DNA of 64,000 nucleotides from Planctomycetales bacterium 10988 (lineage in GTDB: Bacteria > Planctomycetota > Planctomycetia > Pirellulales > Pb10988): contig CP043547.1 of assembly GCA_009664345.1 (NCBI GenBank), positions 1 through 64,000 on the forward strand, given 5' to 3'. The translations under genes and the position numbers were made by a program. Below the pieces are notes generated by a model. It had not been told where the DNA came from. It searched no databases and saw nothing but the letters and a program-made list of their open reading frames with translations. Below, one piece after another: positions 47,017 through 56,390 of this stretch (the first letter of the stretch is position 1; each line of letters opens with the position of its first letter).

Positions 47017-47330
47017 AGATTGATAATCCTCAGAATCCGGTAACTGGGGCGACATGGCTAAGAAGCTTTGGACGGGTTGGGGACGAAGAATTGATCCAAA
47101 CGCTTCATCATTCTCTATTTTTTAACGATCATCATTGACTGTTTTATCGTTTTTTGAGCAACTCGGCAAACAATTTCCCTATGAATATTACGAAATATTC
47201 GTGGAAGAGATCGATTTATTTTCAAGATTCACTCAAGAGCGGCGAATTGTATCGATCATAACTAATAAAGCGCGAGCTGAACCGACGAAGCTCTTGATCG
47301 GCCTCACCTTATAGTAAACCATGTTTTCGT

Positions 47331-48074
47331 TTACTTCGCAATGATTTCTTGTGGAACATTCGCTAATAGCTGCTCAGCGGTCGCTTTGTCATAGCGCTGG
47401 AGCAATCTTTGCAGGCCGCGGAATCGGCCAGGGAGGGAGTCGGGGCCGTGCATGTCCATGGCGATTAATTTATAAAGGTCCGCTTCCAGCCAGCGATCGA
47501 CCCGCGATTGGGCTTGGTTGCCTTCTCCGCCACTGATGCTGTTCAGGTTTCCTTGGAGCCATACACCGGCATCTCGCAGATTGGCCAGAAGATCTTCTAA
47601 AGGAGGGTCAGGGAGGAGCATTCGTTCCGGATGGGCCAAAATCACCTGATAACCTTTTTCTTGAAAGAATTGGATCATCTGATGGATATCCGGGTCCCAT
47701 TCCGTATCCCAATAGTCGACCAGTACACAGCGACCATTTCCCAACGTTGGAACCCCATGCTCTTCCAGCCAGGGAAGGGATTGCAGATCGAGTCGAATTT
47801 CACCTCCGGGCCAGAGTTGATAATCGATCTCTCGTGTCTCTAGCTCACTTTGCAACCAACGAACATGATCCTGAATATTCAGCCAAGTGTTGCGAGGAAA
47901 GAGCGAAGGCCAAATATGAGGGGTGCAGATCGTGCCGACAAAGCCTTCCGCTTGCAGTCGTTCGATGCACTCCAAGGAATCTTCCAGGGACTGGCAACCA
48001 TCGTCGATTCCCGGCAAGAGATGGCTATGAATATCGATCCAACCGGAACGACTCCCGTTTAGTTCCTCATCCAT
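47331..48074 (-). CDS. CpsB/YwqE-type PHP tyrosine phosphatase
   Basis: A PHP-fold metallophosphatase of the CpsB/YwqE/Wzb-like group, which dephosphorylates tyrosine kinases controlling capsule or exopolysaccharide synthesis. Signature blocks are DIHSHLLPGIDDG (14-26), CTPHIWPS, PGGEIRLD, ILAHPERM and MDMHGPDS near the C-terminus, providing the His/Asp/Glu residues for metals. Length 247 is typical. ATG follows AAAGG. No tyrosine kinase or capsule gene is adjacent, so its partner is elsewhere. Located downstream of trkA on the same strand, 164 bases away. Confidence 0.9.
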   Translation of the reverse strand: MDEELNGSRSGWIDIHSHLLPGIDDGCQSLEDSLECIERLQAEGFVGTICTPHIWPSLFPRNTWLNIQDHVRWLQSELETREIDYQLWPGGEIRLDLQSLPWLEEHGVPTLGNGRCVLVDYWDTEWDPDIHQMIQFFQEKGYQVILAHPERMLLPDPPLEDLLANLRDAGVWLQGNLNSISGGEGNQAQSRVDRWLEADLYKLIAMDMHGPDSLPGRFRGLQRLLQRYDKATAEQLLANVPQEIIAK

Positions 48075-48238
48075 GATAACCTTTCTTGAATGGGTGATAT
48101 GTCCTCGCGTTGCGTTTGTCTACCACTCATCAAACCGATTGACTTGACAAGAGTAAACAAAGAGTAAATCTCATCTGACTTGGTTTTACGAAGATACCGT
48201 GAGATTCCTATAGTCATTGTATAGAGAGATGATGAAGA

Positions 48239-49609
48239 TCAAGAAAACAGTTGAATGGCGGAATCGACTTGTTTATCGGCAACGAGGCAGACGACCGTAT
48301 CCCCAGCTTGCAACCGCGTATCGGCTCCCGGCACCCGCGTAAGATCATTTCGCGTTACTGCCGCTAAGATACATCCTTCGGGAAGGTCAAGTTTCGCCAG
48401 AACATGTTGGGTCGCAGCAACTTCCGGCTTGACCTCTAGTTCCAAAATGGTGACCCCAGAACCTTCTTGCGGCCCATCCCCACCTAAACGGCGTCGATAG
48501 ACAACTGGCCCGGAAGTCAAATAACTGACGATTTGCTTGGCAACGACTTGGCGAGGAGACACCGCATGATCGATCCCCAGCTTCCCGAGGACATTGGCAT
48601 AATCGGGACGGCTGACGATTGCCATAATGTTTTTGGCCCCTAACTCCTTCGCTTCGACACAAGCCATGATGTTGTTTTCATCATCCCCTGTGCAAGCCAC
48701 GAAGACATCGGCACTTCCGACCCTTTCTTCTTCAAGGTTCTTTTGCAAAGTCGCATCGCTGTGAACAACAGTTGTATGTTTCAACTTAGCGGCTAGATCA
48801 TTGCACTTCTCTAGGTCGGCTTCCATCATCAAAACAGAGAAATATTTGCCTTCAAGCAATTTTGCCAAGTGATAGCCAGTTTCGCCTCCTCCGGCGATGA
48901 CAACCCCTTGCTTTTTGGGGGCCTTTCGCTGGAAACGATAGTAGGAATCCTCGATCTTTTCCGCATCCCCGATCAAGGTGATGTGATCGCCTACCTCCAA
49001 TTGATGATTGGCTTGGGCAATGAAAACATCTTCGCCTCGGCCGATCGAACCGATCAAAACCCCGCGAGGCAAAGCGAGTTCGCGAACGGATTTTCCAACG
49101 GCTTTACTTTTGGCTTCAACAATAAATTCTTGCACCTGCACATCGCCTTGGGCAAAGTTCTCGACCGCCACACTACCAGGATGACGGATATGTTGAGCGA
49201 ATTCGACGGCGGAAAGGTGTTCCAAGCTCAGCAACCGATCGAGACCGAAGTGGCGTTCGTAGTCAAACGTGCTGAGGTCACGAAAGACCGGGGCATACAC
49301 CCTGGCGATCGCCCGCTGACAACCCATCGCTTTTCCCAAGCTTCCGCCGATAATATTGACCTCATCCACTCCCGTCACCGCCAGGCATAAATCGGCAGAA
49401 AAGATATTGGCTTGGAAGAGAACACTTGCTTGGGCCGCGGACCCGGTGATGGTTTGAATATCGAGTTCTTCATTCAAACGCCGAAGTTGCTCGACGTCTG
49501 TATCAATCACCGTCACGGCATGGCGGGCAGGGGAAAGAGGCGTTTTTTCCGCCAAGATTTTCGCAATCCAACTTCCAACCGTACCCGCTCCAAAAATCAC
49601 CACGTTCAT
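48239..49609 (-). CDS. trkA: Trk potassium uptake NAD-binding protein
   Basis: The cytoplasmic regulatory subunit of Trk/Ktr K+ channels. It has two RCK modules: the first Rossmann domain starts with GAGTVG (7-12), the second with GGGETGYHLAK (about 239), and each is followed by an RCK-C domain (ELALPRGVLIGSIGRGEDVFIA; KLDLPEGCILAAVTRNDL). Length 456 is standard for TrkA. The ATG overlaps the stop of the ferredoxin gene (ATGA) and has no Shine-Dalgarno, so translation is probably coupled to it. No trkH/trkG gene is in the window. Confidence 0.93.
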   Translation of the reverse strand: MNVVIFGAGTVGSWIAKILAEKTPLSPARHAVTVIDTDVEQLRRLNEELDIQTITGSAAQASVLFQANIFSADLCLAVTGVDEVNIIGGSLGKAMGCQRAIARVYAPVFRDLSTFDYERHFGLDRLLSLEHLSAVEFAQHIRHPGSVAVENFAQGDVQVQEFIVEAKSKAVGKSVRELALPRGVLIGSIGRGEDVFIAQANHQLEVGDHITLIGDAEKIEDSYYRFQRKAPKKQGVVIAGGGETGYHLAKLLEGKYFSVLMMEADLEKCNDLAAKLKHTTVVHSDATLQKNLEEERVGSADVFVACTGDDENNIMACVEAKELGAKNIMAIVSRPDYANVLGKLGIDHAVSPRQVVAKQIVSYLTSGPVVYRRRLGGDGPQEGSGVTILELEVKPEVAATQHVLAKLDLPEGCILAAVTRNDLTRVPGADTRLQAGDTVVCLVADKQVDSAIQLFS

Positions 49610-50046
49610 TGAGGGGGGGTCTCCAGATCGGAAGAAGGGTTGCTGGAAGAGGAGGGTGACTGGGGATTCTCGATCGTATCAGGCTCGGAGTTCTCGGGTT
49701 TCTGGACCCCTTGGCCTTTGGTGTTGAGCATCTCATCTGGGATCAGGAGGTCTTCCAGAATCTTGCCTTTCCCCACGGTTTCATCCAAGATGCGTGGCAC
49801 ATCTTCCGGCTGAACTCCGCCATACCAAATCTCTTGGGGATAAATCACCACAGTGGGACCAAGTTCGCATTGATCGAGACAGCCGGCGGAATTCGCCCGG
49901 ACTTTTCCTTGGAGGCCGCGTTCGGTCAGCCCGGCTTTGAACAACCCGCGTAACGCCCCTTTTCCTTCTGGATCACAACAACCACGACGATGCCCCGGCG
50001 GTCGCTGATGACAGCAGACAAATAGATGATGGGTAAATCGGGCCAT
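49606..50046 (-). CDS. Thioredoxin-like [2Fe-2S] ferredoxin
   Basis: A thioredoxin-fold [2Fe-2S] ferredoxin of the Aquifex/shethna type. The cluster ligands are C11, C24, C56 and C60, with the spacing C-x12-C and C-x3-C (FVCCHQRPPGHRRGCCDPEG... AGCLDQCELGP) and the family signature VVIYPQEIWYGGVQPEDV. The C-terminal ~40 residues are an acidic, Ser/Pro-rich extension not in the basic family. Start ATG behind GGAGG. It overlaps trkA by four bases (ATGA), suggesting a redox-linked partnership, although this pairing is also seen without explanation in other planctomycetes from memory. Confidence 0.88.
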   Translation of the reverse strand: MARFTHHLFVCCHQRPPGHRRGCCDPEGKGALRGLFKAGLTERGLQGKVRANSAGCLDQCELGPTVVIYPQEIWYGGVQPEDVPRILDETVGKGKILEDLLIPDEMLNTKGQGVQKPENSEPDTIENPQSPSSSSNPSSDLETPPQ

Positions 50047-50254
50047 CGCCTCCGCTTTCTAGATTCGTGAGGAGCAATCCAGCCTAAAAGACGAGCTTCA
50101 AGGTGTCTCTCTGCGTAGTTTTCAGCACTTTGAAAACCACCGAACAGGAAAAAATCCCGCAAGGCTTTTGTCCTCACACTATAAGATTCCTCACGTCGAA
50201 GTCCAGAGGCAATGCACCAAGTCTTGCACAATCAACGGGTTAGCAATCGCGTTC

Positions 50255-52303
50255 TTATTGTGAATTGGGTGCCTCAAAGAAGCGGGCTTCGACTTGTCGT
50301 TTCCCTCGTTGAATGAACTCCTCCACCAAGGTCAGCCTCGTTTCGCGAATGCTGAGGTCCTCGGTGAGATAACGCTGACGGAGTTCGGAGAAGGTTTGTC
50401 GGAAGGCTTCGATCTTGGCCAGTTCCTCTTTCGAATAGGTTTCGCTTGCTTCCAAGGCATCCGAGGCAGGCCCCCGCACCGCAGTCCAAGCGAGGCGATA
50501 ATCCGCACTGGCACCATAAGCGATGGCATCGATTGCCTCGACGACCGCCACAGCTTTTGCCGCGGAAACCATGTCGATATCGGCCCTTACATTCGCGGTG
50601 GCAGCCAAAGCCTGGGCGAGCAACGGATTTCCTTGAGACATCTCCGCCAAACGCAATCGCAAGGATTGATAGAAGTCTTGCTTCGGAGAAATCGGACGTT
50701 CGATCAATTCCGAACCGAAATGGTCGAACACCGCTTGTTCAATCTCTTTCGAAGGATCGTAAAGCACCTCTCGCCGCAGAACTAAATCCATCTCGGTCGA
50801 AAAGATCGGCCCAGTCGGCGAAACGAAGTTTTCACCCAAGGTAAGTCCGAAACTTGCCAAGTTATCGCGAACCAAGGGGCTGATGACTCGTTCGGTAAAA
50901 GGAAAGAAACTCTCGCGAGGGGCGGTTGTCTCTTGTGAACAAAGCAGCAATAGCCCGGCACAATAGGTATGGATTTTTCGATCTGCCAAGGACTTTCCGA
51001 GATAATCGCTAACCCGCGAAGTCTGAAAGGCGAGGTCGAATTCCATCTCATTGCCGATGATCGAATTGGCGACCGAGGCCATCGTTCGAGCAACTTCCAG
51101 ATCAGGATGTCGCATCACACAATAAAAACGGACTTGTTTCAGATAACTGTCCAGCGAAGAAGCCGGAATGATTTTGCCCTTCTCCCGCATTTCGACGAGG
51201 ACCATTCGACGCTTGCCATCGGTGCCGACCTCTTCGGTAATGACGCCGACATGTGTAAACAGCCCCGGTGACAAATTGGTAAAGAGATTATAAGGCGAAG
51301 GATTCCGAATCAACAGCCAATCCCCAGGCTTTACCGAACCATTTCCGATCGGATAGGAATCGGTGGGAACACCCTCTTCTTTGCACTCTCCCAACCATTC
51401 CATCACTTCCAGAAAACGGGCTTGATCTTCTGTTGAAAAGGAATCGAGCGACAATCTTCCCAGCCAGGATTGAAGATGCTCGGCGGTATAATCCGGTCCA
51501 TAACGGCCATTGGGAACGCCAGGTCGCCGCGATTGCGGAATGCCTAAGGTTCGGATGGCTTCAGCGGCCAAGAGTTGCGTCTCAGGAGTTCCTTGCTGGA
51601 GATAAATCATTTCCCCTAAATAACTTACCGCCGTTTGCGAACCTGTGACTTCCGCTAATTGGATGACTTTTTGTTTCATTCCATTCGTAAGTGGTTCCAC
51701 GCCTTGGGGATTTTGCGGCTCAGGATCGACCAGGGTACTCGCCATCACTTCCGCTCCGGCTGGACTTTTCCAATAGAGCAAGGCGTTGATCAATTGCTCA
51801 CGCAGAGGAGCGTATCTGGCAAAAGAGAACGCCGTCAGCGAGACCCCTTGCATGACTTCAAAGTTGATTCGCCCCGAAAGATCGACCATCTCATTCAGCA
51901 GCAGAAGATAGTTGCGTAAACACCCTTCCTCTCCGGTCTCCTGAACGTAGCGAGTAAGGTTTTTGCGATGTGCAAGTAAATCGTCCCACCGACTGTCCAC
52001 CCGACCTTTGATCGAATGCAATTTCTCCAGCGTTTGAAAGAAATACCGAGGATGATGACGGCCTTCTCGCAGACTTTGCACCAAGTCCACGACCTCTTCT
52101 TCCAAGCGAATAGAGGCCCTCGTGAACTTTGATTGGTCCCAGCTTTGAAAGCCTGCTGGCTGTGAAGGAATCGTGCTTTCCCAATCCGTTTGCAACATGA
52201 GAGGGAGTGATTGGGAAGAGGCTTGTGAAGCAGAGAACGCTATTAACCCTCCGCAAATTCCGAATATGATTGCCACACACCGCATCGATTTTGCTCGTTT
52301 CAT
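50255..52303 (-). CDS. Exported YiiX-like permuted papain-fold peptidase
   Basis: A 682-residue exported protein. The N-terminus (MKRAKSMRCVAIIFGICGG...) is a signal peptide with cleavage around ASQASS. Residues 35-300 are helical. The C-half holds a permuted NlpC/P60-like domain (YebB/YiiX group): PGDWLLIRNP, the catalytic His in LFTHVGVIT (about 351) and the Cys in TYCAGLLLL (about 448). Such enzymes act on peptides, amides or lipids. The last ~200 residues are helical. ATG at 52303 has AAGGA eight bases upstream; a GTG six bases earlier is less likely. Substrate unknown. Confidence 0.78.
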   Translation of the reverse strand: MKRAKSMRCVAIIFGICGGLIAFSASQASSQSLPLMLQTDWESTIPSQPAGFQSWDQSKFTRASIRLEEEVVDLVQSLREGRHHPRYFFQTLEKLHSIKGRVDSRWDDLLAHRKNLTRYVQETGEEGCLRNYLLLLNEMVDLSGRINFEVMQGVSLTAFSFARYAPLREQLINALLYWKSPAGAEVMASTLVDPEPQNPQGVEPLTNGMKQKVIQLAEVTGSQTAVSYLGEMIYLQQGTPETQLLAAEAIRTLGIPQSRRPGVPNGRYGPDYTAEHLQSWLGRLSLDSFSTEDQARFLEVMEWLGECKEEGVPTDSYPIGNGSVKPGDWLLIRNPSPYNLFTNLSPGLFTHVGVITEEVGTDGKRRMVLVEMREKGKIIPASSLDSYLKQVRFYCVMRHPDLEVARTMASVANSIIGNEMEFDLAFQTSRVSDYLGKSLADRKIHTYCAGLLLLCSQETTAPRESFFPFTERVISPLVRDNLASFGLTLGENFVSPTGPIFSTEMDLVLRREVLYDPSKEIEQAVFDHFGSELIERPISPKQDFYQSLRLRLAEMSQGNPLLAQALAATANVRADIDMVSAAKAVAVVEAIDAIAYGASADYRLAWTAVRGPASDALEASETYSKEELAKIEAFRQTFSELRQRYLTEDLSIRETRLTLVEEFIQRGKRQVEARFFEAPNSQ

Positions 52304-52541
52304 CCTCACGATCCTTCTTTATTCGTAGCGTGGCCTTCCCGATGGAAGGAAATAAGATACCACGACTGAAAGATAGCTTATTATTTGCCAGAACCAAAAG
52401 AAATGAGGCTTCTTTGGTGATGCAGTTTCTTCCTATTGGCCATCCACAATTTAAAGCCCCCGCATTGCCGTCTGACAGGTGTGAATTAAAATATAACTCA
52501 AAGGCCGTCAGTCCCCGACTTGTTCCAGATAGAAGGACGCT

Positions 52542-53543
52542 TTGCAGATGATTGCTTGGCTTCGGTTCGGATTCCTTATTGGCTTGTTCTTCTTTTTTAT
52601 CCCCTCTTTCCTATCCGCCCAGCCTAGCTATCGTACGCAAGAAGTTTATCAAGCCCCTACCGATCGCGTTCAGGTGTGGCTTCCTTCCGGGGATGCGGTC
52701 ATTCGCGGATCGGTTGGAGAAGACGAAATCGTGATTACGACGACCAGCAGGGTGAGTGGAGCGATCGATTCGCTTACCTTCCGGGGAAAGGAATTCATTG
52801 ATAGTTATGACCACGGCAGGCAGCTCCAATCGGCCCTGAATCTCGATGCGGGCACGCCGATCGCGGTCGAAACGTACAATCCTACCGAAGCGGGTTCCCG
52901 TCGAGACGGCTTAGGCCCGCGTTCCAGTAGTCGGCTTCTGCATCTGATCAAAACGGAAAATAGCCTGCAAACCACCACACAGATGGCTTTCTGGGTTCCT
53001 CCTGGCGAATACACTCTCGGCCAGCTCGCCAAGAACGAGACCTTGCTCTCCAATTTCCTGGTGACGAAAAGCCTCACGATCGGCGATGGATTTCTAAAAA
53101 ATGTAATTCCTTATACAGTGACCTTTACCGTTCCGCTGGGCGAGTGGCATACCGAGGCCGTTTTCGAAGCCCTCACGGGATATATGCCCCCGGAATTCGA
53201 TCAATTTTGGAAATATTATCCAGACCAGGAAGCCTTGGCCCCACTCTCGCAAGAAACCGGAGAGCAAGCTTACCCCGTCGTCCTGGCAACCAAATCGGGT
53301 GACTATGCCATGGGGATTTACTCCCCGGATCAGCCCTCTCCCGGCTATGAACATATCGGCTATGGTAGGTTTCTTTTCGAAGAGGCCAAAGTGACGAAAT
53401 GGAATTGTGTCTTCCGATTCAAAGAACCTGTCACTGGAATCGAACCCGGCCCGTATACCTTTCGTATGTTCGTCATCGTAGGGGATTTAGAGATGGTCGA
53501 GGATTCGATGCGAAAGCTCCATCAACGCCACGAACTAGAGTAG
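52542..53543 (+). CDS. Secreted beta-rich hypothetical protein
   Basis: Not recognised. A 333-residue protein with a clear signal peptide (hydrophobic GFLIGLFFFFIPSFLSA, cleavage before QPS). The rest is predominantly beta with many aromatic residues and Gly-turns, consistent with a carbohydrate-binding or hydrolase-like beta-sandwich (WKYYPDQEALAPL, GDYAMGIYSPDQPSPGYEHIGYGRF). It starts at TTG 52542 with AGGA five bases upstream, or at ATG 52548. It is divergent from the permuted-papain gene. Confidence 0.65.
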   Translation: MQMIAWLRFGFLIGLFFFFIPSFLSAQPSYRTQEVYQAPTDRVQVWLPSGDAVIRGSVGEDEIVITTTSRVSGAIDSLTFRGKEFIDSYDHGRQLQSALNLDAGTPIAVETYNPTEAGSRRDGLGPRSSSRLLHLIKTENSLQTTTQMAFWVPPGEYTLGQLAKNETLLSNFLVTKSLTIGDGFLKNVIPYTVTFTVPLGEWHTEAVFEALTGYMPPEFDQFWKYYPDQEALAPLSQETGEQAYPVVLATKSGDYAMGIYSPDQPSPGYEHIGYGRFLFEEAKVTKWNCVFRFKEPVTGIEPGPYTFRMFVIVGDLEMVEDSMRKLHQRHELE

Positions 53544-53683
53544 ATTCCCCCCTATTGGCGGAAAAGGAAAAATTAAGACTTGAAAACCTATATTTATTAT
53601 ATACTATAGATTATAGAAAACGAAACTTTGGATTCTTCCTTAAAAACACCCAAGAAGATAAAACTTGCCTATCGAGCGAGCTT

Positions 53684-54328
53684 TTAAAGATCGCCAGAAC
53701 CTACACGACGACCTGAATTGACTTGATCGAGATGCCAGACTTGGTTGAGCGAGATCAACCGGATGCGTTCCTCGGTCCTGGCAAGTTGGCTAATGGAACA
53801 GTTTTGCAATGCAAAAGGATTGATTTCGGCAGGAATCTGTAACAGTGATTTGAACGCAGCAGTCAAAATGCCGCCATGAGCGATCACAGCAGCTTTCTGA
53901 AACTGAGAATAGTTTTCATAAATCGTTTCCATGGCTTTCCGTCCACGATCCATGAGTTGACGCCGACTTTCTCCCTGAGGAATGACGAAATCGGGCTCTT
54001 GGGCCTTCCAACGTTTTGCCTCTTCCGGATAACGTTCGGCAATTTCATCCCACCGAAGTCCTTGAAAGATTCCCGCGTTTAATTCTTGGAGGTCTTCAAT
54101 TTCGATGAACTCCGCAGAGGGAACCATCTCGGCAACGAAGCGAGCGGTTTCGGCTGCTCGCTTGAGCGGGCTTGTGAAGATCGCTTCGATTTCGACTGTT
54201 TGAAAAACCTCAGCGACCGCTTTGCCTTGCAATCGTCCTAATTCAGAGAGTGAAGGATTGAGCTGACCTTGGATTCGATGATCGGCATTGTACTCGCTTT
54301 CCCCATGCCGGACACAATAGAGATGCAT
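53684..54328 (-). CDS. Histidine phosphatase family protein
   Basis: A phosphoglycerate-mutase-like phosphatase of 214 residues. The catalytic RHGE is at 7-10 (CVRHGESEYN), the phosphate-pocket motif is FTSPLKRAAETA, and the second catalytic His is in VIAHGGILTAAF. Members include cobalamin phosphatase CobC, SixA-like and broad-specificity sugar phosphatases; the sequence shows features of the small phosphatases, not of the glycolytic mutases, which are longer. No signal peptide. No neighbour indicates a substrate. Confidence 0.9.
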   Translation of the reverse strand: MHLYCVRHGESEYNADHRIQGQLNPSLSELGRLQGKAVAEVFQTVEIEAIFTSPLKRAAETARFVAEMVPSAEFIEIEDLQELNAGIFQGLRWDEIAERYPEEAKRWKAQEPDFVIPQGESRRQLMDRGRKAMETIYENYSQFQKAAVIAHGGILTAAFKSLLQIPAEINPFALQNCSISQLARTEERIRLISLNQVWHLDQVNSGRRVGSGDL

Positions 54329-54973
54329 CGAACCACAACTTTCTACGAAAAGACAATAATGGAGAAAAATCAGCGGAGCTTTCAGTTGTAAATTAAACCG
54401 AAATCCCTCAAGGAGTTCAACGGGAGAACAAGACCAATTACCGAGAAAACAATCACAACTTTCAACTTACTTTTTAGGTGGCCTTTTTTTCTAGAAGAAA
54501 GGAAGGTATCTTGGACATCGTAACGAACTGAACGATCCCTCCCACCTAGTATCTTTGGATCGGAATATAAGAAGCGTTTCTCCCGCCTAAGACCCAAATG
54601 CTTGTTTCACATCACAATGAATTCCTTCTCCGTTTTGTGATGAATCACGCCTTGCAACTGGAAAAAATTCCGCCATTCATCGATACAAACACCATTTTTC
54701 CCCTGGAAATTGGGAAATAGAATCGTCCACGGTAATCGCTAGGATCGTATGGCCTAAAACTTGCTAGGACACTTAATGATAACCTTCCAATGATAACCTT
54801 ACCTAAGGCACACCATCAGAAGTGTCTCGATCAAAGAATGGAATCACAAGGGATGTCGATCCTCGGAGCTAAAAGGTTTCACTTGCAAAAATCTATCAAA
54901 TAGCGAGCAAACCATCCTCAACATTCCCGGTGCTTCCTTTTTAATAGACAATAAAAGGTAAACAAAAATAGCC
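54329..54973. other. 645-base intergenic region
   Basis: No supported gene; a 71-codon minus-strand frame at 54382-54597 was judged accidental. A tandem repeat of a 14-base unit (AATGATAACCTTCC / AATGATAACCTTAC, 54775-54802) lies 172 bases before the epimerase start and could be a regulator site. It ends with the epimerase leader. Confidence 0.4.
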
Positions 54974-56089
54974 ATGAACCAAACTGTACTCATCACAGGA
55001 GGGGCCGGATTTATCGGCTCCCATCTCTGCCAGGAATTGCTCGATCATGACTACAAGGTCCGTGCCTTGGACAATCTTCTGCCCGAGGTCCACGGTACCG
55101 AGAGAAGTCAAGAATCGCTCAATCCCGAGGTCGAATGGTTTCTGGGAGATATCCGAGACGAAGACTTGGTGAATCAAGCTCTGAATGGAGTTCAAATCGT
55201 CTGTCATTTGGCCTCGGTGGTCGGAGTCGGGCAGAGCATGATTAATATGTCTCAATTTTCGAAAATCAATACTTCAGGGAGTGCCAGCTTCTGTGAAATC
55301 TTGGTTCGAAAACCAATCGAACGACTGGTAATTGCCAGCAGTAATACCATTTACGGTGAAGGGATGTATCAGCATCCTCTTTTGAATTCCAAGGTAGCAG
55401 TTGAACGAAATCTAACCCAACTTCAAGAGAAGAAGTGGGAACTCCGGACCCACGAAGGAACGCTGTTAGAACCGATCGCTACCCCGGAAGAGAAATACCC
55501 AAACCCTCGCAATGTGTATGCATTGACCAAATACGATCAAGAACAATTGGCATTGATGTTGGGTGCCATTTACGAAATCCCTACCGTTGCATTACGGTTC
55601 TTCAATGTCTATGGACCTGCCGCAACTTCCAAAGACCCGTCCGGTGGTGTCCTGCGGAACTTTGCCTCACAGATCCTTACCGATCGTTCGCCACTGATTT
55701 ATGAAGATGGACATCAGCGACGAGACTTTGTGCATGTCCGAGATATCGTCCGCTCCTGCCGCTTGGCAATCGAAGCCGAAAACCTCGGCGATCGTGTCTT
55801 TAATATCGGAAGTGGACAAGGACGTTCCTTGCTTCAAGTCGCAAGACAATTGGCAAATCTTTTAGAGAAACCAGAGATCGAACCGGAAGTCACACAACGC
55901 TATCGTCATGGAGATATTCGACACTGCTTTGCGGATATTCAAAAAGCAAAACACTATCTAGGCTATCAACCCAGCATCGAATTTCAGGATGGTTTAAAAG
56001 ATTGGATTGATTGGTTCAAGCAACAAGACCCCGTTGACATTGAATTCTATCTACATCAAACATTAGATGAACGAGGGCTTCTTGTTTAA
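54974..56089 (+). CDS. NAD-dependent nucleotide-sugar epimerase/dehydratase
   Basis: An extended short-chain dehydrogenase/reductase of 371 residues. NAD binding is by GGAGFIG (9-15); the active-site pair is Y182-x3-K186 (VYALTK). VVGVGQSM, SNTIYGEGMY, ALRFFNVYGP, YEDGHQRRDFVHVRDIVR and NIGSGQGRS fit dTDP-L-rhamnose 4-epimerase/UDP-glucose 4-epimerase-like enzymes. The VVGVGQSM and RRDFVHVRD blocks fit the rhamnose-epimerase type best, but substrate cannot be fixed. Probably makes a precursor of a surface polysaccharide. AAAGG lies ~13 bases before the ATG. A possible small gene follows. Confidence 0.85.
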   Translation: MNQTVLITGGAGFIGSHLCQELLDHDYKVRALDNLLPEVHGTERSQESLNPEVEWFLGDIRDEDLVNQALNGVQIVCHLASVVGVGQSMINMSQFSKINTSGSASFCEILVRKPIERLVIASSNTIYGEGMYQHPLLNSKVAVERNLTQLQEKKWELRTHEGTLLEPIATPEEKYPNPRNVYALTKYDQEQLALMLGAIYEIPTVALRFFNVYGPAATSKDPSGGVLRNFASQILTDRSPLIYEDGHQRRDFVHVRDIVRSCRLAIEAENLGDRVFNIGSGQGRSLLQVARQLANLLEKPEIEPEVTQRYRHGDIRHCFADIQKAKHYLGYQPSIEFQDGLKDWIDWFKQQDPVDIEFYLHQTLDERGLLV

Positions 56090-56165
56090 AAGAAGAACGT
56101 TTCTCTTTCCTCCCCACAAACAACTCTTCAATTCCATTCTTTAAGCGGAAGGAGAACAATCACTT

Positions 56166-56360
56166 ACGTTCAACAATCTCCTTGTTAAATTTCAACAACA
56201 ACTTGCGACCAACGAAATTATTCCTTTTTCCGTTGGCTATTTAAAATTACTCGGAAGTTTAAAAACAGAAACAGGCGAACTGATCGGAACCGGTTCCCTG
56301 GAATTGTCTTTAAATAACTTTGGCACCGGCGCGGAATCAGCCCTGGACGAAGTTGATTAA
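56166..56360 (+). CDS. Possible small protein with ACG start
   Basis: A 64-codon frame that reads like protein (FNNLLVKFQQQL... FSVGYLKLLGSL ... GTGSLELSLNNFGTG) with balanced composition and a normal stop. It has no ATG, GTG or TTG start; AAGGAG lies 11 bases before an in-frame ACG that could be a rare start, or an ATG lost by mutation. It is on the epimerase strand, 77 bases downstream, and may be cotranscribed. If the start is lost it is a recent pseudogene; a sequencing error is also possible. Confidence 0.4.
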   Translation, partial: TFNNLLVKFQQQLATNEIIPFSVGYLKLLGSLKTETGELIGTGSLELSLNNFGTGAESALDEVD

Positions 56361-56390
56361 TCAAGTGTCAGATTTTTTTCTAACAGAAAT

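Noticed and set aside
54382-54597. 71-codon minus-strand frame in the gap before the epimerase
   Set aside because: No ribosome-binding site and no protein-like pattern.
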